A stretch of 64,000 nucleotides of DNA from Epiperipatus broadwayi (taxonomy: Eukaryota > Onychophora > Udeonychophora > Euonychophora > Peripatidae), in contig JAQFVV010006310.1 in the NCBI GenBank assembly GCA_028023455.1, positions 372,001 to 436,000 of the forward strand, read 5' to 3'. Both the position numbers and the translations under genes were made by a program. The notes under the pieces were generated by a model. That model ran no database searches, had not been told where the DNA came from, and worked only from the letters and a program-made list of their open reading frames with translations. Shown here piece by piece: positions 1-12,895 of the stretch; the stretch's first letter is position 1, and the number at the start of each line of letters is the position of its first letter.

Positions 1-298
1 AAAATGTCTTCACTTAAATCGACAAATAAAAATGCCTCAGACAATATATGTACAGCAAATAAATCGAAAACTACAAATTATAAAAAAATGCTAAAAAATT
101 CAAATAATAAAAACAAAAAACCATGAAAATTCTATCAAGAGATATACCTCCCTCTACAATCGGACAATTCACAAAACATGGTGGCCAAAAAAAGCGGGAA
201 AATATGGAAAAAATCAAATCATTTACCTTCAACATAAATATGCATCTAAGTTCATATTGAAAAGCAATTCCCCCAACTGATCAAAACGTACTAAATCT
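1..298 (-). repeat. left arm of a long inverted repeat (partner 2145-2452)
   Basis: This segment is the near-exact reverse complement of 2145-2452, with a few single-base differences. It carries the same AT-rich unit that is repeated three times at 2311-2760. The homology begins at the window edge, so the true arm may extend to the left. Together with the partner it makes a hairpin-capable structure with a loop of about 1.85 kb. No coding potential is visible. Confidence 0.85.
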
Positions 299-2060
299 TA
301 TCAGTATTTTTAAATTATTTAAGTAACAGATATAATAGTAAGTCATAAAACAGATTAATATACGAAAAGATCAAATCATTTACCTTCAACATAAGTATGC
401 ATCTAAGTTCATATTGAAAAGCAATTCTTCTAACTGATCAAAACGTAACACAGATTAATACGTAGTAACTAATAAAAAAATAAGCAGAAAATGATATAAA
501 ATGCAAATTATAAAAAAATAGGATCAACAGTCCCCCCCCCTACAATCTGGAAATTCAGAAGGAAGCATGGCGGACAAAAATAGCGGGGAAATACGAAAAG
601 ATCAAATTATTTACCGTAAACATAACTAAATTCATATTGAAAAGCAATTAATTGTTCTCTGGCTTTCAAATTACTGCATATGTAAATGGAGCGGTAATTT
701 TTAAATAATCAAAAAGCAATCATTACCGACCCCTCCCCACTAATCAAAATGTAATAAATGGTATCAATATTTTAAGATTATTTAAGTAACAGATCTAATA
801 AGAATTCATAACACAGATTAATACGTAGTAAGTAATTAAATAGAATTATAGTAAGTTTAAAAGAGAAAATGGAAAAATTACCTTGTTGCATTTTTTTTTT
901 GTTCAAGAAATTGTTTTTCACCATTCTATAGATTAAATCACAGATTGTACTTTCAAAATGAATATGACGTAATTAGACATTTTACATGAAAAAGTGAAGT
1001 TCTCTAAATTCATTAATAACATATAATAATTAACAAGTAAGTTCATATTGAAAAGCAATTAATTGTTCTCTGGCTTTCAAATTACTGCATATGTAAATGG
1101 AGCAGTAATATTTAAATAATCAAAAACCAATCATTACTGACCCCTCCCCACTAATCAAAACGTAATAAATGGTATCAATATTTTAAGATTATTTAAGTAA
1201 CAGATCTAATAAGAATTCATAACACGGATTAATACGTAGTAAGTAATTAAATAGAATTATAGTAAGTTTAAAAGAGAAGATGGAAAAATTACCTTGTTGC
1301 ATTTTTTTTGTTCAAGAAATGGTTTTTCACTGTTATATAGATTAAATCACAGATTGTAGTTTCAAAATGACTATCCCCTTCCCCCATTTAGTGACTTTTC
1401 TAAAACTAAGAACTCATAACACAGATTAATACGTAATAAGTGATTAAATATGGCAACAACGGACTAACTTTTATAAAATGTACTAAATCTTATGAATATT
1501 TAAAAAATCAAACACTATTTGCACATATGCTGTGCATTATTTAAGTAATAGATATAATAACTCAACACAGATTAATACAGTACATAGTAAGCAAGTTTAA
1601 AAGAGAAAGTGGGAAAAATTACCTTGTTCCAAATTCGGTTCAGAGCCATTTGCACAATGATGACTTGATCATGACGTTCTGCAAAATGTAGCTTTGTTGG
1701 TAAATTTCTTAGCACTTTTAGCAATGATGATTCCAGCAGATTAAAAAAATTATTTAATAGAAGGTATCTACAAACACTAGCAGAGTTATTTAAATCAAGT
1801 TATGCACACACATATATGATATCCCAATTCATTTTAAAAATAATAAACAGTTGTCCACTATATTCATATTATTTTCAATTATGTTTTTATTTAAACAAAG
1901 TTGCAAGTGCATCTACATTTTTTAATGAGAGATGTATAATTACAAACATGAAATATACTGTAAATACTTTTAAAAGAAAAGTCAACATCAAATTATTTAT
2001 CTTTAAAGCAATTAATTGTTATCTGGCTTTCAAATTATGACATATGTAAATTGATCAATA
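210..2060. repeat. direct-repeat block between the inverted arms
   Basis: A roughly 330-bp unit occurs at about 629-960 and again at about 1040-1366, starting with a stretch containing TTCATATTGAAAAGCAATTA and ending after ACCTTGTTGCA and a T-run. Shorter pieces of the same unit recur at 222-300, 379-470 and 1560-1640, and a last piece is seen at 2007-2060. The copies differ by scattered substitutions, so the array is not recent. No open frame of note is present. Confidence 0.75.
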
Positions 2061-2063
2061 ATA

Positions 2064-2885
2064 TTTATGGTTGTAGTTTGCGGACTGTACTGCCGCCACC
2101 AGAGGGCGCAGCGACATCAACAACCGGCCTGAAAATGGCAAGTGAGATTTAGTACGTTTTGATCAGTTGGGGGAATTGCTTTTCAATATGAACTTAGATG
2201 CATATTTATGTTGAAGGTAAATGATTTGATTTTTTTCATATTTTCCAGCTTTTTTTGGCCACCATGTTTTGTGAATTGTCAGATTGTAGAGGGAGGTATA
2301 TCTCTTGATAGAATTTTCATGGTTTTTTGTTTTTATTATTTGAATTTTTTAGCATTTTCTTGCATTTTTTTATAATTTGTAGTTTTCGATTTATTTGCTG
2401 TACATATATTGTCTGAGGCATTTTTATTTGTCGATTTAAGGGAAGACATTTTGATTTTGGGGGGTATAGCTCGTAATGGAATTTTCATGGTTTTTTGGTT
2501 TTATTATTTGAATTTTTTAGCATTTTCTTGCATTTTTTTTAATTTGTTGTTTTCGATTTATTTGCTGTACATATATTGTCTGAGGCATTTTTATTTGTCG
2601 ATTTAAGGGAAGACATTTTGATTTGGGGGGGGGGTATAGTTCGTAATGGAATTTTCATGGTTTTTTGGTTTTATTATTTGAATTTTTTAGCATTTTCTTG
2701 CATTTTTTTTTAATTTGTAGTTTTCGATTTATTTGCTGTACATATATTGCCTTAGGCATTTTTATTTGTCGATTTTGAGGCGTTTTCGTAAAAAAATTTA
2801 TCACTTGCCATTTTCAGGCCGGTTGTTGATGATGTCGCCGCGCCCTCTGACGGCGGCAGTACAGTCCGCAAACTACAACCATAAA
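2064..2885. mobile_element. MITE-like element with about 84-bp terminal inverted repeats
   Basis: The left end (2064-2147) and right end (2801-2885) are inverted copies over about 84 bp, both beginning TTTATGGTTGTAGTTTGCGG and running into a GC-rich stretch that contains GTACTGCCGCC and CCGGCCTGAAAATGGCAAG. The interior holds three tandem copies of a unit of about 170 bp. I see no transposase and no unambiguous target site duplication. The long TIR and lack of coding suggest a non-autonomous DNA transposon. Its superfamily is open. Confidence 0.75.
2311..2785 (+). repeat. three tandem copies of an about 170-bp AT-rich unit
   Basis: The unit start GAATTTTCATGGTTTTTTG occurs at 2311, 2479 and 2649, that is with a period of 168-170 bp. 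Each unit runs through a T-rich stretch to TTTATTTGTCGATTT. The array lies inside the TIR element at 2064-2885, and a single inverted copy lies at the window start. Confidence 0.85.
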
Positions 2886-2889
2886 AAAT

Positions 2890-4330
2890 AATGTTTAAAA
2901 AAGACGATTTTGTTTTGTTTTTATTTTCGCATTACAAAAAAGCACAGAAAAATTATTAAAATCATATTTTATAGTTTTAGCGTGAAAACGGTGCCATCCA
3001 ACAGCATCTTTAGCTATAAGACAAGCACCTGTTTCACTATACAGTGCTTTGATTAATTTTAATAAACAATTTCTTCAAATAATTATTTGAAATGAATGCA
3101 CTAAGTACGCTTTGTTGTTGGGGGGGGGGGCAATGAAAGTTGAGAATTGACTTTAAATTTATGTTTGGACACTCTATAGTGTGTTTGTGATGTTATGGTT
3201 CAATATTTTCATCATCTTCCTCTACATTAGTTCTGATTGTGAATTATGCATCATTAAATAATTTTGTTATTTAAGAAAAAATGAATGTTTTTTAACAAAT
3301 ATCTCATCCTGAAAATTTGTGGATAAATAGATTTTATGGGGAAAAATAGAATTAGATATAACAGTCGTGTGAGTAATATTGATTATTATTATAACAATTT
3401 TTTTTTTTAATGTTTGTAAAATGTGCATTTGCAAAGTCTTACTTCACAATTCATAATACAAGTAGAGCAAATTCCCATAAGAAAACTTAATATTTGAGGG
3501 TATTATATCTCAGTAAAACACAATATTTTTATATATTATATTGAAAGTAAAAATATTCAATATATAAATAATATTGTTTTAAAGTAATTAAGTATATTTC
3601 TTAAAAAAAACATAATTAATGATAAAAATTAAATAAACTGAATTGTTAGGAAAAAACACTATACAACTAAAATGTTTTTCTTTTTTTTCTCTGCACTTTA
3701 ATTTCAGTAATTTTATCCTCAAATTTAAAAGCTACTTGTAATGAAGTTTTGATATTCTCTTTAGGATTTTTGCTTTCATAATTTAAAAATGGCTTCTATT
3801 TTTTTTTTTTTATTCACAGCTAAGCTTTAAAACTAATACTTTTTATTGCTTTAAATTTTTATTTTTGTTTTGATAATTTTCTCAGCTATTAAAAATTTGT
3901 TTTATCCACATAAATTTATTAAATTTTTATTTGCATTATTTTTTACATGAATTGTTTACATCTAGATTGTAGACTTTACTTTCAATTAATCACTTTATTC
4001 TATTACTAAAGCATGTCTCCAGGCATATATTTATATTTCATTAATTTTTGATAGTTTGTCATTTCATATTAAATATTTAGAAGGTATCTATATCTTAACA
4101 TAAATACTGAAAATGCACTACAATAACTATAAATTTTTTATTTTAAGTAATAAATCTCTAAATATGTACAGAAAATATCTACAAATTAGTTTTGATTCAC
4201 TTTATCTATTACCATAAATTTACTGATTTTTTTTCCAAAACACCACAATGCAAGTCTATAAGTCTCTCATTGTTATAAAATTAATAAAATTTTCCTTATT
4301 AAATTCTAAGAGTTATACCATACAACTCGT
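2890..4330. other. AT-rich sequence with no recognised feature
   Basis: I see long A/T runs, a short G-run near 3118 and no frame, RNA gene or repeat that I can name. Confidence 0.5.
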
Positions 4331-5110
4331 ACTCCTAGTTTAAATATGGAACCTTTATTCTGTCTTGAGAAATCCTTTATTTTACCACTTTACATAATTT
4401 TACTATTTCATTCTCTAATTGAGTATCTATTTTTATTCCCACATTTCATAAGTGGTCATAGCAGTCCCTCCCCACACTCTTTCCATAATCTTTTTTGGCC
4501 TGTATTTCAAACACCTACCAAAATAGTTGTCCCAATTATTGTCAAGTTTCTTCAACCAATTATTTTTTTTATTATCAAATATTAAAGAACACGGATTGTC
4601 CATATAGTTTTCAGTGTATGTATTATCACCATTGCATTATGTGGTTTGAATTTTATTACATTTTGCTTCAATAACATTTTAAGATTTATCATTGGGGTGT
4701 GGAAAACTCTATGTCTTAGCCTCCTAAAAGCACTGCATTCTTCAAGTAAGTGTTGAAATGTTTCATGTTTATTTTTACAAAATGAACAAGCTTCCTCTAA
4801 ACTCATTCCCAATCTTTTATTAATGTATGTTGTAGTCGGTAAAACTCCATTGATCAACTTGAATATAAGTAATAATATTGATAATGGCAACTTGTAAAAA
4901 TCTTTTAGACATTTTTTTTCTTTGAGCCAGTACTTTGTGAGGTTGTTTTATTTTGTGGACTTCTGATTTTTGAAGCTTTTTTTTTTTTTTTTAAGTACTA
5001 ATGTCATGACTGAAACTAGGTTCAGTAATTGTGGATGAAAATTTCTTCTCATTGTGTTAATCAGATTAATACAATAGTATCTAGGGGGTTGGGATTTCAC
5101 TTCAAAAACA
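4330..5110 (-). pseudogene. 3' end of a LINE: C-terminal zinc-binding region of a reverse transcriptase
   Basis: On the minus strand an open stretch covers about 4582-4935. It contains KYWLKEKKCLKDFYKLPLS, then IFKLINGVLPT, then CSFCKNKHETFQHLLEEC. The Cys-x2-Cys-x7-His-x4-Cys spacing is that of the zinc-binding domain found C-terminal to the RT in many non-LTR retrotransposons (zf-RVT). Upstream a stop interrupts the frame near 4940, but related-looking sequence seems to continue in other frames to about 5110. The fragment has no RT core, so it is a 5'-truncated, dead insertion. What I see is the zinc motif; the LINE assignment is inference from that family knowledge. Confidence 0.7.
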
Positions 5111-5229
5111 GTTTTAATGGAAAATAGAAAAAAATTCTTATAATTTATGAAAAAAAAATTACAAAAAAAAAAAGATGTTGTATTTTTTAAAAATTTAAAA
5201 TCAAATTTAACACTAGCATAATTAATTAA

Positions 5230-5570
5230 TTACCAATTCTACTGCAACAGTCAAGTTCAAGCCCTTCTTGTTGAACCTTTCAGTTTAACTACTAAACCTA
5301 TCTGTGCTGGGTTCAAACCCTATTAAAATATTCATTTTATTAAAATAAACATCTAAACCGTACTATCATGGCTGGGTGCGCAGCATTATATATACACATA
5401 TGAATAAACGCTGTACATACATAGGTTAATAAATGTTACAGTGAATATAATAATTTAAATTTTATTTTATTTTAAGAAGTGATTTATGTTTAATTTAAAA
5501 TGGAAATATCAATTTATTAAGCTTATTAAATACAAATTCGTATGTGGATATATGATTCACCTTATATAAT
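5230..5570 (+). repeat. tRNA-like SINE or SINE-headed repeat, copy 1
   Basis: The segment has a B-box-like GGGTTCAAACCC (about 5312-5323) preceded by a degenerate tRNA-like 5' part. The homology continues through a body containing ATTATATATACACATATG and ends near TTCGTATGTGG at about 5538-5548. An inverted relative lies at 18170-18465 with the same order of landmarks (B-box, ATTATATACGCACATACG, TTCGTATGTGG). No poly(A) tail or flanking duplication is clear. The dispersed pair supports a repeat; the tRNA origin is less sure. Confidence 0.55.
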
Positions 5571-5935
5571 AACATATCTATAGTGGCATGATTTAGTTTT
5601 GTAAAAGAGCAAAAAGCTTTGCAAATTTTTAATTAGTTAAAAATAAAAATTAGCCGTAAACAAATTTGCATTAAGTCCACCGCACCTGTGGCTAAATCAA
5701 AGTTTGAAAATTGATAATTGCTTTACCCAAATTTGTCTGCTAAATTGTATTCGTTAAAATTGCTGCAGTAGCATTTTTACACCTAGAAGAAGATCTAAGG
5801 CATCATGGAAACTTAAACAAAAGCATTTTGGTAAATCTTATAATTTAAAGTAATATTTTTAGAGTTAATGGGTTTCCAGGCAAAATAAATTTTTTTCTAG
5901 TTAAGTGCTGGTAGGAAAATATAAATAAGGTACAT
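5570..5935. other. AT-rich sequence with no recognised feature
   Basis: No gene, RNA or repeat is recognised here. Confidence 0.4.
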
Positions 5936-6210
5936 TTGAAGCTTGAGGGATGGAGTCATTAATTTTGGAAGAGCATCACCATGCCTAATCCACATCAGAT
6001 TGATCTTTGAAAGATCTGACTGGAGAAAGGCAACTGCTACTTCTAGAATCCATGGAAGAATGATGTGCCGCTGCCAGCCTATGCTTAAACCACCAGAGCT
6101 GCCACAAGAAACCGTCTATAACAGCCGCTCAGGATGATGATATCTGAAAGCCAACACCTGCTTATCCAACCAGCATTTAATCGGTATGCCAAACCTCTAA
6201 CTGCAGAGCT
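5935..6210 (+). other. GC-richer island of unknown nature
   Basis: This stretch is clearly richer in G and C than its surroundings and has an open frame of about 64 codons at 5943-6137, whose start is not a convincing ATG context. I do not recognise the translation. GC-richer patches elsewhere in this window belong to transposable elements, so it is probably a piece of one, but I found no second copy in the window. Confidence 0.3.
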
Positions 6211-6944
6211 CTATGTAACAAACTATTTCTCAATCAAAATTTTGCTAGTTACTTACGTTTAAAACTAGCAAACTATAATCTAATGTAATCTCTAAACCCT
6301 ATAAATATTTTCATTATAAATTCACGTTAAATGAAATAATGTATTATTTGTATAACTTGCTTACCTCTTTAGAATATCTTAAGTAAATTAAATGTAATCT
6401 ACTCTAAATTCTTTATCTATCGCTGCAGTTGTGCCTATAATATTTCTTTATTATTTTGTTATTTATATGCCATTGCTTCGAAGCAGCGAGTATTTAACTT
6501 AATAAATATTCGGAGATATAATTACAAATCTCTCCCCATAACTATTTTCTTAATGACATTCTCGATGCTCACTGGTTCAAATTCCTATATTTATTTGATT
6601 TTAACTGTATTGTGGCTTACTATTAAATTTCCGTCTTATTGAGATTTATGAGTAGAGTAATGTACTAGTCTTAGTAATATGAAAGTACATTTAGTAATTA
6701 TTTGGCCAGTTGATCAAATATACTTTCCCCCTTCCTCGTAATAATTTCTATGTATCGATTGAAACCTATAAATCAGAGTTTTATTATATATTTTCTTTAT
6801 CCCTCTAATGTCGCTTGATTATGTAACGTTACAATTGGTTCATAATAATAATACTGATCCACCTATTGCCCCATATTTTTATAATAATTAATGTTATACT
6901 TTCACTTGGCAGATTAGATATATTAAATTCATGTTCAATGTTTA

Positions 6945-7990
6945 ACATTTTCTTCTTAAGATGGGACCTCGGGAAAGACCACCCCATCTTACCTTCTATC
7001 GGGACTACACTAGTAAGACTGGACGTATAATTCCCGGAAGTCATGTTAGCCACTCCGACCTTTTAGCAGCATGACGCTCGTTTCTAGGGTACCGGTGTTT
7101 GTCACAAAAACCCTTGACTTCAATCTATCCGCAGGGCGCTCTGTTATTGTAATTTGCTGGTGTTGTAGCATGTCAGTGATCTCGTATAGCCAATTCTGAG
7201 TCCCATAATTTAATTAATTATTCGGTATTAAACTGAAATTTACATCTTTGGTTTCTGGGTTCAATCTCAACTAAGCTGATTTATACACTTATAATTTACT
7301 ACTTTAGTAATGTTATCATAACTATTTTTTGCGTAAGACTTGTACCGCATTTTATAATAGTAGCTACCACTGTCAATAGGAATTGGCATAACCTAATGTA
7401 GGCACAGCTTAGTGATTCTATAAATGTGTCAATTCACATTAGCAATTAAAAGATTTAAGGAGGAGAAATATTAAATCCTCATATTATAAAGCCTGCGTGC
7501 TTTCCCATATTAATTGATGTCCTATTATTTAATAAATATATGTTAAATTTATTCATGCTTTTCCCACATTAATTAATGTTCTATTTATTTAATAAATATA
7601 TATTAAATGTATTCTGCTTTCGTGTAATTTCTCGTTCGTATCTCAATCCAATTCAGTCTTAGTTAATTATATATATATATGACAGAATTATTTATACATT
7701 AATTACATTTATAAATGTTATCTTTGATTTCGCGCTGGTAGCAAGTAAATTAGTTTATATAATTTTAAGTCCTGAGTCTCATGTTTCTCCCTGCCCCATT
7801 CCAGCCATGAAAGATGGATGTGCTACGTGTAACTTCAAGTGTGGTTATTCGTAGTGTCGTGAGTCTTGGAGTACTGGCAAACGAGTTGAAGTGTGGTGTG
7901 ATTCAGGACGTCAATCCTGGTCCGGTCGGCTTTGGTCTCTTTATCTGGATTATAGATTCTGTTATGCGAATGTATAAAACTTGACCATTA
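6945..7990 (+). repeat. dispersed about 1-kb GC-richer element, copy A
   Basis: This block is homologous, in inverse orientation, to 15440-16460. Shared landmarks in the same order are AAGATGGGACC (about 6958), a stretch with TTTAGCAGCATG (about 7060), ATCTCAATCCAATTCA (about 7640), GAGTCTCAT followed by CTTCTCCCTG-type sequence (about 7775-7795), and GTCGTGAGTCTTGGAG followed by GAGTTGAAGTG (about 7855-7895). The distance between the first and last landmarks is about 1 kb in both copies. I find no open frame conserved between them. It behaves as a transposable element of unknown class. Confidence 0.65.
7499..7619 (+). repeat. two tandem copies of an about 61-bp unit
   Basis: The unit runs from CTTTTCCCAYATTAATT-type sequence through TTTAATAAATATAT to TTAAATTTATT and is repeated once with substitutions. 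It sits inside copy A of the 1-kb repeat. Confidence 0.7.
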
Positions 7991-10250
7991 CACTACTGAG
8001 TGTTTAAGTTTGCAAAAAAATGGACAACTTTTTTTCTTTTAAAACTTTCCATACTGTTCTGCATTATGCAATAAGAATTATATTCAGGGAATGGTTTATG
8101 TGAATAGTTTTTATTTATCCAAAGATGGCATTTGATTGTTAGCATGATAAAAGATTTTTAAACTGTCTTCAAAAAGTAATTGTGAAACATTTCAATTTAT
8201 AAGGAAAATAATCAAGTATTTATTATTCCAGATCTTGTTGAAATAATATCAATGCTACCATTATTTTTCTACAGAAGTAACTAAATAAGAATATGTAATT
8301 CTCAAAGTATAAATCTTTTCATAAAACTATGTAATTCTTAAGCACTCATCAGTTCTGATGTAAAGGTCTATTCATTATATAAGCACACCTGTACTGTATA
8401 ACTTTACTCAGCACTGATTCTGGCAGTGTTTTGATGAAAGCTGGTTCAGTGCATTTAATTATTTTATGTTTGTTATACCTTTTCATCAGAACTCAAGACA
8501 AAGAATGCTTAAGAATATGTAAATTAACCCTTTGCTTTACTAAGGATGTGCTGCATTGAACACATCAATTTAAAATTTTAATGCTATTTTAGTTAACAAT
8601 TTTCCATGTACTTTTGTGAATATAATTCTATGTTATAATATATATATATATGAAAATATAATGAATACCACAAGCTGAAATAGATGTATGTAATTCCTTG
8701 TCAGCAAATTTTAATTAATGTGTTAAAAAATTCATTTTTTCCCATTTTAATGGGATTTTTTTTTGTCATATCCATCCAATGTGAATCAATTCACATCACA
8801 AAAATACATAGAAATGACTTTATAATAATCAAAATGATAATGTTTAATTATCATCTTCATTGAAATCTCAATAAAAACTATGCTAATGTTATTGATTCCA
8901 TGGTATTATATCTTATTTATTAAACTTAATTGTTTTTTTTATTTGGTTTCTCCAATTTTTATTTAATATCTCTCATTTGAATCCCCTTTTCCCTTTTCTA
9001 ATATAGAAAATTATTTTGTGTCATCTAGCAATTAACATGATTTTGCATGTGAAATCATTTTTTCCTGGAAACTAGTTTTAATCTTATGATGAACTAATTT
9101 AATAAAAAAGGTATGTAATAAAGCCATTAATGAATCTGGTTGGAATCTCTACAAGTTTGTGTATATCTTGTTGGAAATAAGCAGTCTAAATCCATATGCT
9201 GAATAAATAAATGAGATAGTAAGAATATTTGCATATACTTGCATAGAAACTTATTTTACAGAGTTGCTTTAATTTAAAAAATATTATAATTTTGAATGCT
9301 TAATATATGTAATTTGCTAATATTTATGAAAAAGTTATCACCAACCATCATGTTAGCTGATGAAAATAGAAAAAAAAAGTCAGACATTTTATATATTTGT
9401 AATGGTAACATGTAACAAAAATTTTATGAATTCATTTAATCGTTTGATGTTTTCAAAAGTAGTTATAATTATAAAAGATTTGGCTGATTATTAGTCATAT
9501 TAAAAATATTATTTAACTAAGGTTGTTCATCTGAAATGGATATTTTATGACCATAGTTGATAAGATTACTAAGAATATGAAAATTATTGTTTATTTTCAC
9601 AATGATGAGTTAACAGTTGTGTTCGCTAATAGAATATAGAAAATGTGCAAACGTTTTTTTGTTAATGTTAGTGACTCTAATATATACAGTAGTTCATCAT
9701 CTAGATTTAATATATAATAATCACAAGCGTTTTGTTGAGAAAATGTTTTTTGGTTGTTGCAAAGTTTGACAGTTGCTTCTCTATTTAAGAAATTGATTTA
9801 TCTCTTTAAAGGAAGTATTCTTTATAGTAAAAAATAATCATTGTTATCAAAAAAAATATCAAACTTTTGAGATATTAATTACAACAAATACAATTTAAAC
9901 ATATATATAATATTATGTGAAAGGAAGTTTATTATTATCAAAATAATTTGCAATATATTTTTTTTTTTGCAAATGTTTTCATGATTATACATATAAATTG
10001 TTATAATTGGAAGAAATTATTTTCTATTAATACTTTTGAAAATAAATATTTTTGATAAATATAATTACTTTTAAGATTTTGGCACATTTATTTCATTAAA
10101 ATAACACTATCAATATTTTAAATATCAATATTAATACTGATATATAACAAAGTTGCTGCAAACATTAAAAATTATGGAGTTATCAGTTTTCTATCAGCTC
10201 TACAAAATTTTTATCAAAATAATTACAACTTACCTAGGGTGAAATTCGGA
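7990..10250. other. AT-rich sequence with no recognised feature
   Basis: This stretch has many stops in all frames, short TA repeats near 8640 and long T-runs. I recognise no gene or repeat in it. Confidence 0.45.
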
Positions 10251-11550
10251 TTCAAAACAACAAAAAGAATAAGCTGCACTTATATTGAGAGAAGTTATAG
10301 AAAAGACCAATAAATATAAGATAGCATTAGTTTTTGGATTTGTGAATTAGGAAAAGATATTAGATTATTGTATAAGCATCCACAATGATTAAAACTTTGA
10401 GCCAACAAGGTATGGATTCAGGATATTGCCATATTCTTAAGGATATTTATCAAAATATAACAACAGTGAATAGATTACAGTCATACTAAGATTATCCTTG
10501 GGAAGAATGTATGATGGATGTTTCTGTATCTCAAAATTTTTTATAATAGTTTTACAAGAAATATTTTGAGAATTAAAACAATAAGCTAAGGAATAAAATT
10601 ATATTGGAAATTATTTAAATTATCTAGATTTTGGCAGATGCTGTAGTTGTTTTTGCAAGTAATGTTTTAGAGCATGAGGAAATGTCACAAGAATTATCAG
10701 ATGAAAATATGAAGGTAGAACTAAAGATATCTAAAGTAATATTTAAAGATTTTTTTCTGAACATAAAAATTGATAATGTGTTAGAAATTAACTACAAATA
10801 CCTTGATCAGATTGTTAATATAGATGGAAACAATGGATGAAAATAAAACGGACAAAAATACTTTTATTTTATATTAGAAGGAATTATATATGTCATATTT
10901 GAAAAAGGATGTTTTATTATATATTAGTAATTAAATGAACTATTTCCACCATTTAAAATTAAATGTTGAAGGTTTTTAAAAAAATCCAAATTTTATTTTT
11001 TTTTCAAATACATTCATCTGTTAATAATAATAGCACACTGGTTAGTATATAATGTATCAAGTGAACCTGAACCTTTGAATTTGTGAATATTGAAATTAAG
11101 GTGACGCCTTAAATAACTAAGCTAAATAAAGTTTGAATTTTTTTAAAACCAGTCAATATTTAATATTAGATGATAGAAATAGTCCATCATAATTATTTTT
11201 TAAATGCCATCATCACATACTGTCAGACAATCGTTTTAATTTATATATTTTATTAACTCCTACTTATGGATCTAAATTTGGACATTTAACAAAAGGAATA
11301 GAGATTTAAACCACTCAATATAAAGTATAGAAAGATTTTAAGTTGGGAATAACAAAGAGAGGTTGACAATGAAATATTTGCTAACAAACAGATATTATTG
11401 ACAACATTGAAAAAATTTAAGAGATAAATGGAGCTTTACTGACATAATACTTGAAGAGATGAAAATAGATGTATTGATGTAATGATATAGGGTAAGGAAG
11501 GTTATGTCTTGATGAAATTGGATTAAATTTACACATTCTGCAATGGATCA
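10250..11550 (+). pseudogene. decayed RTE-type LINE (RT palm and C-terminal part)
   Basis: Translated pieces, in different frames, line up in order with RT proteins of RTE-type LINEs as I know them. REVIEKTNKYKIALVFGFV (about 10290-10345) matches the block before the first catalytic motif. SQQGMDSGYCHILKDIYQN, from about 10400 on, matches the helix that follows. Then ILADAVVVFASNV (about 10628-10670) replaces the usual FADD-type motif, with the second Asp changed to Ala. After that come KISKVIFKDFFLNIKI and LEINYKYLDQIVNIDGN. A further block near 11410-11480 resembles the RDDNRW-type C-terminal motif. The copy has many stops, a missing catalytic residue and no visible endonuclease, so it is inactive. 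Confidence 0.75.
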
Positions 11551-12190
11551 GTAGTAGTTGAAAATGATGATTACTATATTTAAATAAATTGTTGTTCAAC
11601 ATTTAATTTGTTGTTTTTTTTCTTTAGGACCATGTTTTTTAAGAACTTATATATTGCATTATAGAAAAATTGTTTGAATATTAAGCATAATTAGTGTACA
11701 ATGTTTATTAAATAATGTTTTCAAAATCTTTTAACACAAGTTAATCATGATTGTTTGGTGATCATAATTAAATTTTGTTTGTGGAGATTGCTGAATATTT
11801 TCATTTAAAAAAAAGTCTTTTTTTCTCTCTATAATCAAATTATATGCATTCAAGAACTTTGCATATGTAGAATGGTTTTGTAAACCTGTTTAAAATGACC
11901 AGAGTCAGTTTGATATTTAATTATGCTAAATTCTGACAATTTTTTAAAAATTGTTCATTAACAAATTTTTAATCCTAGAAAACTATTTTATAGTTTGTCA
12001 CATAATTTGTGGGCATACGTGTATATATATAAGTTCTGTTAATAAATGGTATTATCCAGTTATTTATTATATGATCTTTGATATTTTTAATTAAAATATG
12101 TAAGGATTTCTCAATTTATAAAGTTTTTGTAGAATTTTATTTAGTTCCTAAGTTTAATATTATTTTTATTTATTGTTTTGATACTAGTAT
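11550..12190. other. AT-rich sequence with no recognised feature
   Basis: Nothing is recognised beyond AT-rich simple sequence. Confidence 0.4.
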
Positions 12191-12560
12191 CCTCGACGGT
12201 AAAGGTCACTAGATGGTCCTGTTGCTACTCAAAAACAGTTTAGACCGTTTTTGAGGCAGGCTGCAATGATCTATAGTATGTTATGCTAATTTCTCACAAT
12301 TTACACTTGGTAATGCGGCCTGTTCTTACTCTACAAATCATCGGTATTGAGTCTGCGCTATCATATAATTTAAGGGTGTGTATACTTTAAGTCAACTTAA
12401 TATTTGAAATGTTATTGAAAAAATATTACATTTTAATGATGGAGTATTAGCTCCAAATAATTTTAAAACCATTGCCATGGTTCTGAACTGAATTTGGAGG
12501 GGTATAAAATTAGGGAGTTTTGTTCTAAGCGCGAATTATTGCATAGTCACGAGATGACAT
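12190..12560. other. GC-richer patch with a short hairpin, unknown
   Basis: The patch has a higher GC content than its flanks and contains the imperfect palindrome CAAAAACAGTTTAGACCG followed by TTTTTG near 12229. No open frame or second copy was found in the window. Confidence 0.3.
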
Positions 12561-12709
12561 GAGACTAACAACATAGCTATTTTATAACATGACTTTGCGA
12601 TAAAAGTATAGTGAACAAACAGTCTTACTAATGATATTGTTTTATTGTTTGAATTTTCCAAGTTAGCGTGTATTAATCAAAAGTAATTTAATAAAAAGTA
12701 TGATAATAC

Positions 12710-12850
12710 GTATATGAGTGTATGTGCACATATTTTATAAAAATGTACTTCAAAGATTAACTAAAAATAACTTAATAAAGGGTATAGGAATGTATGTGCG
12801 TATATTTTATAAATGCGTACTTCAAATAATGTTAACTGATGTATATAAAT
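12710..12850 (+). repeat. two tandem copies of an about 70-75-bp unit
   Basis: Both copies contain GTATGTGCRYATATTTTATAAA followed by a variable base or two and GTACTTCAAA. They lie just left of the hAT MITE at 12896. Confidence 0.65.
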
Positions 12851-12895
12851 AAAGCATACATAAATAATTAAAGTAATAAATTTAAATGTTTAGAG

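Noticed and set aside
6541-6590. GGTTCAAATTCC near 6571 as a SINE or tRNA B box.
   Set aside because: It lacks an upstream A box and has no second copy in the window, so chance is likely.
11417-11602. A 61-codon minus-strand frame.
   Set aside because: It is antisense to the C-terminal part of the RTE-type LINE remnant.
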